Shown piece by piece: positions 17,560-24,439 of a stretch of DNA of 64,000 nt. The DNA is taken from assembly GCA_023443625.1 (NCBI GenBank), contig JAEZTQ010000017.1, forward strand, positions 186,001 through 250,000, given 5' to 3'. This DNA is from Bacillota bacterium (GTDB lineage: Bacteria > Bacillota_A > Clostridia > Lachnospirales > Lachnospiraceae). The position numbers were made by a program, and so were the translations under genes. The notes beneath the pieces are model-generated. The model was not told the DNA's origin. It saw only the letters and a program-made list of their open reading frames with translations, and did no database searches. The number at the start of each line of letters is the position of its first letter. Positions within the stretch are counted from its first letter, which is position 1.

Positions 17560-18591
17560 ATGGTAAGTATTATTCTCCCTGTACATAATAGTGAGAAAGT
17601 AATAAGAAGGGCAATTGATTCAGTTCTCAAACAAACCTATCATGACTGGGAATTGATAGTTGTATATGATTACGGCATTGACAGAACAATTGATATGGTA
17701 AATATTTATTGTAATCTTGATGCCAGAATTCATTGTATACCAAATGAGAAAAGTAAATGCCCTGCTGGAGCACGAAATACTGCTATAAAATATGCAAAAG
17801 GAGATTATATTGCTTTTATCGATTCGAAGGACGAATGGATAGATGTCCATTTAGAAGAATGTATGGATGCTCTTAAAGTTACAAAATATGCTTTATGCAA
17901 TACCCTTTGGATTGAAGATAAATTTGGACAATTGAACTACATAGGACACAGATTTCCCTTTGATTATTTTTTTGATAAAATGCGGGAAGATCTAAATATT
18001 ATTAAGCAGGATAAACTTTGGGTATTTGATAAAAGACTTTTTGACTATATTATTTATACAAGTTTTGATTGCTATAAAATAAGTACCATTGTAGTAGAAA
18101 AAGAAATATTAATTCGTCTTAATGGTTTTAATGAGAAATTTCTTCAATGTGAAGATATAGAACTCATCTATCGGTTACTGCATCATACCTTGTTAGTTAC
18201 TGTGAATAATTATCATTACATTGATTATTTTGATGCTGATAACATGTATACAGTGGAAAATAATCTATTGAGTATTAATCATATGAAACAAGATAAAAGC
18301 AAATTCAATAAATTAAATACATATTTATATTACAGGATAGTACTTCTTGAAGTTGTATTAAGTCTTATAGATACATCGGATAATATTCAAGATAAAAAGA
18401 AGGCGAAACAACACTTATCGGATGTAATATACAACCGATGTATGTCTTATTCCTATATCAACAGAAAATATTGTAGAAAAAAAAGATTATTTGGCTTTTT
18501 TAGAGCTATAAAATATATTCCCCATGCATATAAAGAAGAATTACGATTACCGCTACCAGGTTATCGAGCAAAACACCTGATTATTTCTTGA
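17560..18591 (+). CDS. Family 2 glycosyltransferase, paralogue 2 of 3, altered DXD motif
   Basis: This protein of about 343 residues is close to the GT2 proteins at 13.6 and 18.7 kb over its whole length (MVSIILPVHNSEKVI, CPAGARNTAIKYAKG, QCEDIELIYRL, NRCMSYSYINRK). The metal-binding motif, FLDSDDEW in both sisters, reads FIDSKDEW here; the codon is AAG at 17829-17831. This removes the Asp expected to hold the divalent cation and nucleotide diphosphate. The frame is otherwise intact, so it may be inactive, regulatory or changed in donor use. GAGAGGA supports ATG 17560; an in-frame GTG at 17542 would add six residues as in the sisters. Confidence 0.87.
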   Translation: MVSIILPVHNSEKVIRRAIDSVLKQTYHDWELIVVYDYGIDRTIDMVNIYCNLDARIHCIPNEKSKCPAGARNTAIKYAKGDYIAFIDSKDEWIDVHLEECMDALKVTKYALCNTLWIEDKFGQLNYIGHRFPFDYFFDKMREDLNIIKQDKLWVFDKRLFDYIIYTSFDCYKISTIVVEKEILIRLNGFNEKFLQCEDIELIYRLLHHTLLVTVNNYHYIDYFDADNMYTVENNLLSINHMKQDKSKFNKLNTYLYYRIVLLEVVLSLIDTSDNIQDKKKAKQHLSDVIYNRCMSYSYINRKYCRKKRLFGFFRAIKYIPHAYKEELRLPLPGYRAKHLIIS

Positions 18592-18662
18592 TGTTATTTA
18601 AGCAATGTACCAAAACGTGTTTAAGCATGAATATATAATAGATTAATTTACAAGCACAATGT

Positions 18663-19715
18663 ATGAAAGTGAGTAACTTTATGGTTAGTATTATTATCCC
18701 TGTATATAATCGTGAAAAATATATTAGTAGAGCAATTGATTCAGTTCTTAAACAAACCTTTCATGACTGGGAACTGTTGATTGTCTATGATAGCGGCACT
18801 GACAAAACAATAGATATGGTAAATAATTATTGTAATATTGATACAAGAATTCATTGTTTATCAAATGAGTACAGTAAATGCCCCGCTGGAGCTCGTAATA
18901 CTGGAATAAAGCGTGCACAAGGAAAATATATTGCTTTTCTTGATTCTGATGATGAATGGGTTGATATACATTTACAAGAGTGTATGGATGCTCTAAATAC
19001 TACGAAGTATTCTTTGTGTAGTGCCCTTTGGATTGAAAATAAATTTAACCAGCTGCATTATATAAATCAGGAGTTCCCTAGCAATCATGTTTTTTATCAA
19101 ATATGTGAGCATTTTAATGTAAATATGCAAGATAAGCTGTGGCTTTTTAATAGAAAATTTTTTGAATATATAGTCTATACTGATTATTTCTGTAGCCATA
19201 TAGGTACCATTGTGGTAGAAAGAGACTTACTAATAAAACTCAATGGTTTTAATGTGAAGTTTTATCGTTGTGAAGATATGGAACTAATTTATAGGTTATA
19301 TCAGAGTACATCATTAGTTATAGTTAATAATTATCATCTTATATATCACTATGGTTATGATAATCTCTATGCATTTACAGATCATATGAAGACAAGCATT
19401 GACGAATTGAGACAAGATCAGGAAGAATTATATAAATGGATCACTCAGGCATATTATAGAATTTTATCTATTGAGAGTATGCTAAAGCTAATAGATTCAT
19501 CTGAATATATACAGGATAAAAAAAAGGCTAAACGATTCTTATCCGATGTGTTATACAACCGATGTATGTCTTATTCATATATTAACCGAAAGTATAGTAT
19601 AAAGAACAGATTATTTGGATTTATTAGAGCTATAAAATATATGCCTCAGGCATTTAAAGAAGAATCAATGATACCGTTACCCGGATATAGAAAAAATAAT
19701 ATAATTACTTATTGA
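18663..19715 (+). CDS. Family 2 glycosyltransferase, paralogue 3 of 3
   Basis: The 350-residue GT2 protein has MVSIIIPVYNREKYISRAI, an intact FLDSDDEW motif near residue 95, and RCEDMELIYRLYQ near residue 207. The C-terminal block NRCMSYSYINRKYSIKNRLF and LPGYRKNN is shared with its two paralogues. It sits 71 bases after paralogue 2, so these two are a tandem duplication. Two starts are possible (18663 and 18681), and neither has a strong ribosome binding site. It presumably transfers a sugar made by this locus, but the linkage is unknown. Confidence 0.9.
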   Translation: MKVSNFMVSIIIPVYNREKYISRAIDSVLKQTFHDWELLIVYDSGTDKTIDMVNNYCNIDTRIHCLSNEYSKCPAGARNTGIKRAQGKYIAFLDSDDEWVDIHLQECMDALNTTKYSLCSALWIENKFNQLHYINQEFPSNHVFYQICEHFNVNMQDKLWLFNRKFFEYIVYTDYFCSHIGTIVVERDLLIKLNGFNVKFYRCEDMELIYRLYQSTSLVIVNNYHLIYHYGYDNLYAFTDHMKTSIDELRQDQEELYKWITQAYYRILSIESMLKLIDSSEYIQDKKKAKRFLSDVLYNRCMSYSYINRKYSIKNRLFGFIRAIKYMPQAFKEESMIPLPGYRKNNIITY

Positions 19716-19780
19716 CACTTCTGCTATAGATTAATCTTTTGCTTGTTGTAGTTTAAATCTTTACTGCCAAGGAGAAATAC

Positions 19781-20062
19781 ATGGTTATTGTTAAAGGGAT
19801 AAATGGATTAGGAAATCAGTTATTTGAATATGCGTTATATAGAAAGTTAATATGGCTTGGAAAAGATGCTTACTTTGACGACACATGGTTTCATGAAAAT
19901 GAAGCTGAGGGTGGAAAGTATCAACTTGACCTTTTTCAAACAAATATACGACTAGTAACTAAAGAACACTTAGCAAGTATTAACAAAGTATATTATGAAA
20001 AAGAGGTTGGGGTTTATGATGATGAAGTTTTTCGAATTGACAATATATATCCATACCCATAG
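19781..20062 (+). pseudogene. Truncated GT11 (alpha-1,2-fucosyltransferase-like) fragment
   Basis: The 93-residue frame begins VIVKGINGLGNQLFEYALYRKL, the signature start of GT11 fucosyltransferases, followed by the expected DDTWF and YQLDLFQTNI segments. Family members are usually near 290 residues; here the protein stops after the first third, and the GDP-binding HxRxxD motif is absent. The sequence after the stop contains no continuation in another frame before the next gene. The start has an AAGGAG site, so a stump could be made. It looks like the remnant of a lost glycosylation step. Confidence 0.75.
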
Positions 20063-20126
20063 GCAGATCATCCTGAGAATAGGATGATAAATGAATCAAC
20101 CACCTCTTAAAAAAAGAGAGAAAAAT

Positions 20127-21233
20127 ATGAATAAAACTATAAATTTTACACCATATATATACAGGTTTGTAAAGGAACAAAGCTTAAAAGCGAATAAATG
20201 CAATCATTCTTTAATAATTAAATTGAAAGAAAAAATTTCTGAGTATTGCTTACAATCAATTTTTAATGAAATTATTAGGAAACATAAGACTCTTTCTTTG
20301 AATGTTACAGAATATGATAGTCAATTATATTATAATAAGGACAATAACATAAATATATCCTTTACTGAATGGGATGAATATGAACACTCTTTTAATCTAT
20401 ATCAGGATTTGGTTATTAAAGTATTTAAAAGTAAAAATGATTATTTGAAAATTACTTTTAATCTTTTGATGACAGATAATTATTCCTTTCATATTCTATT
20501 AAATGATTTAGATTATTTGTTATTGCAAACAATGAATAAACAAAAATTATTTGTAAAAAGAGAAAGCTATGACTATGATACATTTGTTAACTTGAATGAA
20601 TATAATAAGAAGGCAGTATTTTTTGAACGTAAAAACGTCGAAAAGCAAAAAGACTATAGAATATATACAGTACATATTAGTAAGTGTTTTACTAAGCTAA
20701 TCCAAATTGGATTAAAATACGGTCTAGAACAGAATGAATTGATTCTAGCAATTTTTGCTTATACCTATATATTATATTATCAAAATAGCTTTATAATTGA
20801 ACTTGAAAGTAATGGAAGGGAAGGTTTAACTAATCATAAAAACTTGTTTGGAAGATATACACTTCTTAAATATATATATGTTCCGATTTCTTATAATAAC
20901 TTAACAATTGGGCAGCTAATAGATACTTTTAAGTCACCGATCCAGATTGATAGAGACTTTTTAAACAGACAGGAAGTGATCCGTATAAATTTCTTTAAAG
21001 ACCAAGCTTATTCATATGAGTTTTTCGAACTAGATTGGTATTCTAGGAATATTGTTAGGTCAAAGCTGGATAGTATAACAGATTATAACAAAGAATTAGA
21101 TATTCGTATATATGATAATGATATTTTTATATCTGTAACAGAAACTTTAAATATTGCAAAACAGAAGAATACATCAAAATTCTTTAATGCTTTCAGGGAT
21201 AATTTAATAAAGTATATAACATATCTGGAATAA
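20127..21233 (+). CDS. Stand-alone condensation-domain-like protein
   Basis: The protein has about 368 residues (380 if an upstream ATG at 20091 is used). Its pattern resembles a nonribosomal peptide synthetase condensation or acyltransferase domain: an N-terminal helix with IFNEIIRKHKTLSLNV (RH.tL block), and later IELESNGREGLTNHKNLFGRYTLL in the place of the GRE..G.vG.f block. The HHxxxDG catalytic motif is degenerate: the matching stretch reads NLLMTDNYSFH. This could be an inactive scaffold or an unusual acyl transferase. It is the last gene of the AT-rich biosynthetic locus, following the GT11 stump. Confidence 0.55.
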   Translation: MNKTINFTPYIYRFVKEQSLKANKCNHSLIIKLKEKISEYCLQSIFNEIIRKHKTLSLNVTEYDSQLYYNKDNNINISFTEWDEYEHSFNLYQDLVIKVFKSKNDYLKITFNLLMTDNYSFHILLNDLDYLLLQTMNKQKLFVKRESYDYDTFVNLNEYNKKAVFFERKNVEKQKDYRIYTVHISKCFTKLIQIGLKYGLEQNELILAIFAYTYILYYQNSFIIELESNGREGLTNHKNLFGRYTLLKYIYVPISYNNLTIGQLIDTFKSPIQIDRDFLNRQEVIRINFFKDQAYSYEFFELDWYSRNIVRSKLDSITDYNKELDIRIYDNDIFISVTETLNIAKQKNTSKFFNAFRDNLIKYITYLE

Positions 21234-21298
21234 TGTGATTGTTACTATGGACCATTAATTGATTTTAATGCTTATTTCTATATTTATATCTTAAATAA

Positions 21299-21342
21299 AA
21301 TTGCTAAAAACTCTTTTCTTATGCATATACTTATGGCATAAT
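21299..21342 (+). promoter_or_regulatory. Promoter-like element, copy 1 of a 44-bp repeat
   Basis: This 44-base stretch matches 28642-28685 at 40 of 44 positions. Core AACTCTTTTCTTATGCATAT is identical in both. A -10-like CATAAT ends it (21337-21342), with TTTTCT 17 bases upstream. No gene follows on this strand; a terminator hairpin lies 25 bases downstream, so the product would be a short RNA of about 60 nt. Confidence 0.5.
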
Positions 21343-21366
21343 TCTGTCTTTGACAGTTGGAGGAAT

Positions 21367-21409
21367 AAAAGTCTGGGAGGCCGAATAAACAGGGCATTCC
21401 AGACTTTTT
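21367..21409 (+). terminator. Rho-independent terminator hairpin
   Basis: AAAAGTCTGG (21367-21376) pairs perfectly with CCAGACTTTT (21399-21408), followed by further T. It can end transcripts coming from the condensation-like gene or from the promoter-like element at 21299-21342. The rest of the 367-base interval to the kinase gene shows nothing else I can support. Confidence 0.75.
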
Positions 21410-21599
21410 GTGATTCATATTCCGAAGCTGGTTTACTATTTCTTAATTCTCCTCCTTTCCAACTCCTTCTCTTTTTTCATAATTCTACCATCATATCTTT
21501 TTCTTCAAGTTGGCCTTTCAAAGGATGATTCTCCCTGGGGAGCTTTTCAAGCTCATCCACTGTTTCATCTTAGACATTCCATCATATGGTCCCTCTGTA

Positions 21600-22931
21600 T
21601 CAAAAAGTTTTAGAATGAATGATTTTAAGGCTCTTTTTAGGTGTATTACCCAGAGGCAACAAAAGCCGAAGGATGAACACACCTCCCTCCGTCTCAACGG
21701 AATATAGTCCCCCATGACGTTCTACAATGGAAACCATACTCTTAATTCCGAATCCATGTCCGGCATCTTTTCTATTTGATTTGGGCAAATCCTCCTCCAT
21801 TTCAATCTCTCCCACATAGGCATTTTCTGTGGAAACAACCAGCTTATCCCCGTTGATAACGGCATGGATATAAACCTTGCGAAGCTTCTCATCCTCCACT
21901 TGTGCGGCTGCGGTAATGGCATTCTCCAGTGCATTGGAGAGTAGGGAACAAAGTTCGGTATCGTTTACATCCAGTTCATCTGGTAGTTTGACATCTGCGT
22001 GTAGAATAACTTGTACCTTTTTTGCTTTACTTTCAAATTTGGATAAAATCAGATTGACTGTTTCATTTTCACAGTAGCGTATGGGAGTCAATGCTTCAAT
22101 ATCAGCTTCTGTGTTTGCCAGATATTCCTTGATTTTTTGGAGATCACCATCGGCTGCAAAAGAGCCAATGAGTGACAGGTGATGGCGCATATCGTGGCGA
22201 TAGATCACAGTATTGTTTTGGATCTGGAGCATGGTATCAAGCTCTAACCGGGCTTGCTGGAATTGAGAAGCAAAGATGTCCCTTTCTCGCTGGGCCTTGG
22301 TCTGCTTTTGGGATTCATTGTAGTACAGGAGCACAAACACTAAGTAAAAGGTACAAATTACAGAAGGAGTGAATTGTACCGCTACACGAGAACCGGAATA
22401 TAGTAGATCCGTATAGATGGTAGTTACGTAGTCAAACAAATAGTACAAAAGAGGTACTGCACCAAAAAGCAGACAGGAACGTGTTGATCGCTCAACTAAT
22501 TGTTTTACTGAAACAGCTACATATTTTTTTAGGAAATAGTACACAACACACATAGCAGCAAAGTAACCGAGATGATTGGAAAGGCTGCTGCCGAAAATCG
22601 CCGATGTCAAGGAACCAATCCAGCGAGGTATTTGGCAGCAAAGATAAGCTGTCAGTACGCTGCTGATTGAAATTGGCCATGGACGTTTGAAATGCAAGGA
22701 AAGAAATATGATTATCGGCATATGTGTAATGAAGGGGTACATTTGCATTGTATTATTAAGCCCAAACATCTGCCAACAGAATGTTTGAATGAAAAGTAAG
22801 AATGTGAAAAAAAGGGCTATAGCCAGCTTGCCTGCCCGTTTGGCTTGCACACCGGCAAAAAGAATGGTAACTGCTAGGCCAAATACTAAAACTATGACGG
22901 AGCGAAGGAGGACGAAAACGTTGTCTATCAT
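21600..22931 (-). CDS. Membrane sensor histidine kinase, AgrC-type (GHKL)
   Basis: This 443-residue protein has about six hydrophobic segments in its first 200 residues, then a short coiled linker. The H-box is VIYRHDMRHHL and the N-box NALENAITAA, typical of HPK10 (AgrC/VirS) kinases that sense peptides, followed by a GHGFGIKSM G-box. It would phosphorylate the LytTR regulator encoded just upstream. The ATG at 22931 overlaps the regulator stop (ATGA) and follows AAAGGTGG, so it is preferred to a GTG twelve bases earlier. No AgrB/AgrD pair is adjacent, so the signal is unknown. Confidence 0.92.
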   Translation of the reverse strand: MIDNVFVLLRSVIVLVFGLAVTILFAGVQAKRAGKLAIALFFTFLLFIQTFCWQMFGLNNTMQMYPFITHMPIIIFLSLHFKRPWPISISSVLTAYLCCQIPRWIGSLTSAIFGSSLSNHLGYFAAMCVVYYFLKKYVAVSVKQLVERSTRSCLLFGAVPLLYYLFDYVTTIYTDLLYSGSRVAVQFTPSVICTFYLVFVLLYYNESQKQTKAQRERDIFASQFQQARLELDTMLQIQNNTVIYRHDMRHHLSLIGSFAADGDLQKIKEYLANTEADIEALTPIRYCENETVNLILSKFESKAKKVQVILHADVKLPDELDVNDTELCSLLSNALENAITAAAQVEDEKLRKVYIHAVINGDKLVVSTENAYVGEIEMEEDLPKSNRKDAGHGFGIKSMVSIVERHGGLYSVETEGGVFILRLLLPLGNTPKKSLKIIHSKTF

Positions 22932-23659
22932 GGTGTATTCCACCTTTCATTTGGTGTCAGTAGATATTTCATATATGCTGCTTTAGCCTTCGAAAAAGCA
23001 TCCCTTGCCACTGGGACCGTTTTGCCCAGGATAGTAACAAAGCCTTTTTTATCAAGTTCGGTCACTTGGCGTAGGTTCACCACATAAGAACGATGTGGCT
23101 TATAATAATGGGGGTCTGATAGCAAAACTTCCTCGTAATCGGTAAGGTAGCCATAGGCTTCTTTCACCTCACCGTTGGTAAGGACAAACTGCACTGTGCG
23201 GTTAATGACTTCTACATATACTATTTGCGAAAAGGGTAGCTTTACGATGCCGATTCCTGTTTTCAGAGTCAGATACGCATCTTCTTGTGTTAATCTAGCA
23301 AGCTGCTTGTTAATGGAAGGAAATATCTCATCCTTACGTGCTGGTTTCATTATGTAGTCCTTGGCGCCTACACGGTAGCTCTCCACAGCAAACTCTCGGG
23401 ATGAGGTGAGGAATATTATGGGGATTTCACTATCCGAACGGCGAATCTCTTTAGCAGCATCCATTCCCGTAATACCTGGCATCAGGATGTCCAAAAGCAG
23501 TAAATCAAACTGTCTTACTTTCATAGTCTCTATAAGATCCATGGCACTGTGAAAGGCTTCATATGTAACCGAATTGTTCCGCTCCCGGCAGTAATCCTCT
23601 AGTAGAGAGGAAATACGGGAAAGCTCCTCTAGGTTGTCATCACAAACAGCTATATGCAT
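22928..23659 (-). CDS. LytTR-family response regulator
   Basis: The protein has about 243 residues. The N-terminal receiver domain starts MHIAVCDDNLEEL, with the phospho-acceptor in LLLLDILMPGITGMD and KPAR at the usual Lys position. The C-terminal LytTR domain contains IVYVEVINRTVQFVL and YKPHRSYVVNLRQV. It would bind paired direct repeats, and one such pair lies upstream of its own gene at 23736-23771. GGAGGAG precedes ATG at 23659. It is co-transcribed with the kinase. Confidence 0.93.
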   Translation of the reverse strand: MHIAVCDDNLEELSRISSLLEDYCRERNNSVTYEAFHSAMDLIETMKVRQFDLLLLDILMPGITGMDAAKEIRRSDSEIPIIFLTSSREFAVESYRVGAKDYIMKPARKDEIFPSINKQLARLTQEDAYLTLKTGIGIVKLPFSQIVYVEVINRTVQFVLTNGEVKEAYGYLTDYEEVLLSDPHYYKPHRSYVVNLRQVTELDKKGFVTILGKTVPVARDAFSKAKAAYMKYLLTPNERWNTP

Positions 23660-23735
23660 GTTTATCTCCTCCATATATGTAAAACTATCCAATTGCATTT
23701 TAACATAAAGTAATGGGAGCTTCAAGAATCCAATT

Positions 23736-23771
23736 ACGATTCATGCGGTAGGAGACACGATTCGTGCGGTA
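23736..23771. promoter_or_regulatory. Paired direct repeat, likely LytTR operator
   Basis: ACGATTCATGCGGTA (23736-23750) and ACGATTCGTGCGGTA (23757-23771) are repeated with a 21-base period, i.e. two helical turns, as LytTR regulators require. The site lies between the regulator gene (minus) and the small membrane protein gene (plus). A -10-like TATGAT at 23797-23802 lies downstream with a poor -35 next to the second repeat, which fits activation of the plus-strand genes. Confidence 0.7.
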
Positions 23772-23854
23772 AACGGTTTTTAAGAGTGGAATTTGATATG
23801 ATCATGTTGAGGGATAGAGATAGAGATTTTTTAAGCAGAGGGGGGTGATGTTCT

Positions 23855-24181
23855 ATGGCAGCAGCCACGTTTGGCTGGTTTATTGCAGGAATTTGTGTGG
23901 TAGCATTTGTAACACTGTGGTTTATAGTGACTTTCAGAGAACTCTCTGAAAAACGGAAGAGCCTTGACGCCATCGCTGAGCAGGTGCAAATACACCGTAG
24001 ATTGTATATGCAGGAACGCGGTGGTGAAAATGACGCAGCAGCACAAAATATATTAGAGAATAAGCTTATGGTTTATCGTGAAGTGGAAAAGAACTATAAC
24101 ACCCTGTTAAAAAAACCAGTGAACCGTATTCCTGCCTATTTTATGGGGTTTCATCTTGCAGGAAAGGAACGAGGGATATGA
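23855..24181 (+). CDS. Small membrane-anchored protein with coiled coil (LemA-like fragment pattern)
   Basis: The 108-residue protein has one N-terminal membrane helix (residues about 6-27) followed by a charged coiled-coil stretch (ELSEKRKSLDAIAEQVQ, NILENKLMVYREVEKNYN) and a conserved-looking end LLKKPVNRIPAYFMGFH. The helix plus coiled-coil layout and NRIPA resemble LemA-related proteins, but the match is weak. GGGGGTGATG precedes the start. It lies directly downstream of the presumed LytTR operator and overlaps the next small gene by four bases. Confidence 0.75.
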   Translation: MAAATFGWFIAGICVVAFVTLWFIVTFRELSEKRKSLDAIAEQVQIHRRLYMQERGGENDAAAQNILENKLMVYREVEKNYNTLLKKPVNRIPAYFMGFHLAGKERGI

Positions 24182-24330
24182 TTTACGCCTGTGAGGATTG
24201 TGGCTTCTTATTTTACCGTGTGGGAGAGGTAATAGAATGCCCCTTCTGTGAGAAAAATCACATTCGTTTTGCTACCGGAGAGGAATCCCAGAGGTTGCAG
24301 ACACTTCAAGAACGAGGTAAACCAACTTAA
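24178..24330 (+). CDS. Small zinc-ribbon protein
   Basis: This is a 50-residue protein in an ATGA overlap with the preceding gene. Two CxxC knuckles (CEDC near residue 5 and CPFC near residue 21) make a rubredoxin-type zinc ribbon; the rest is polar. The overlap and probable common promoter with the membrane protein upstream argue that it is a real gene. Function is unknown; such small ribbons often act as protein-binding adaptors. Confidence 0.7.
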   Translation: MIYACEDCGFLFYRVGEVIECPFCEKNHIRFATGEESQRLQTLQERGKPT

Positions 24331-24439
24331 GAGTTAAGGAGGAACAAACATCAGCAGTGATAGAAGAAGCACATAGGAGACGGCGTTGAAAAAGAAGACG
24401 CAGTCTTCAAGTCAAATATAATATAAGGAGGAAGAACAT

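Noticed and set aside
21350..21355. Perfect TTGACA as a -35 promoter box
   Set aside because: No -10 box exists at 15-19 bases downstream; the region there is the terminator stem.
21301..21707. Short plus-strand frames of 65-75 codons after the condensation-like gene
   Set aside because: They overlap the terminator and the antisense of the kinase gene, have no ribosome binding site and read like random sequence.
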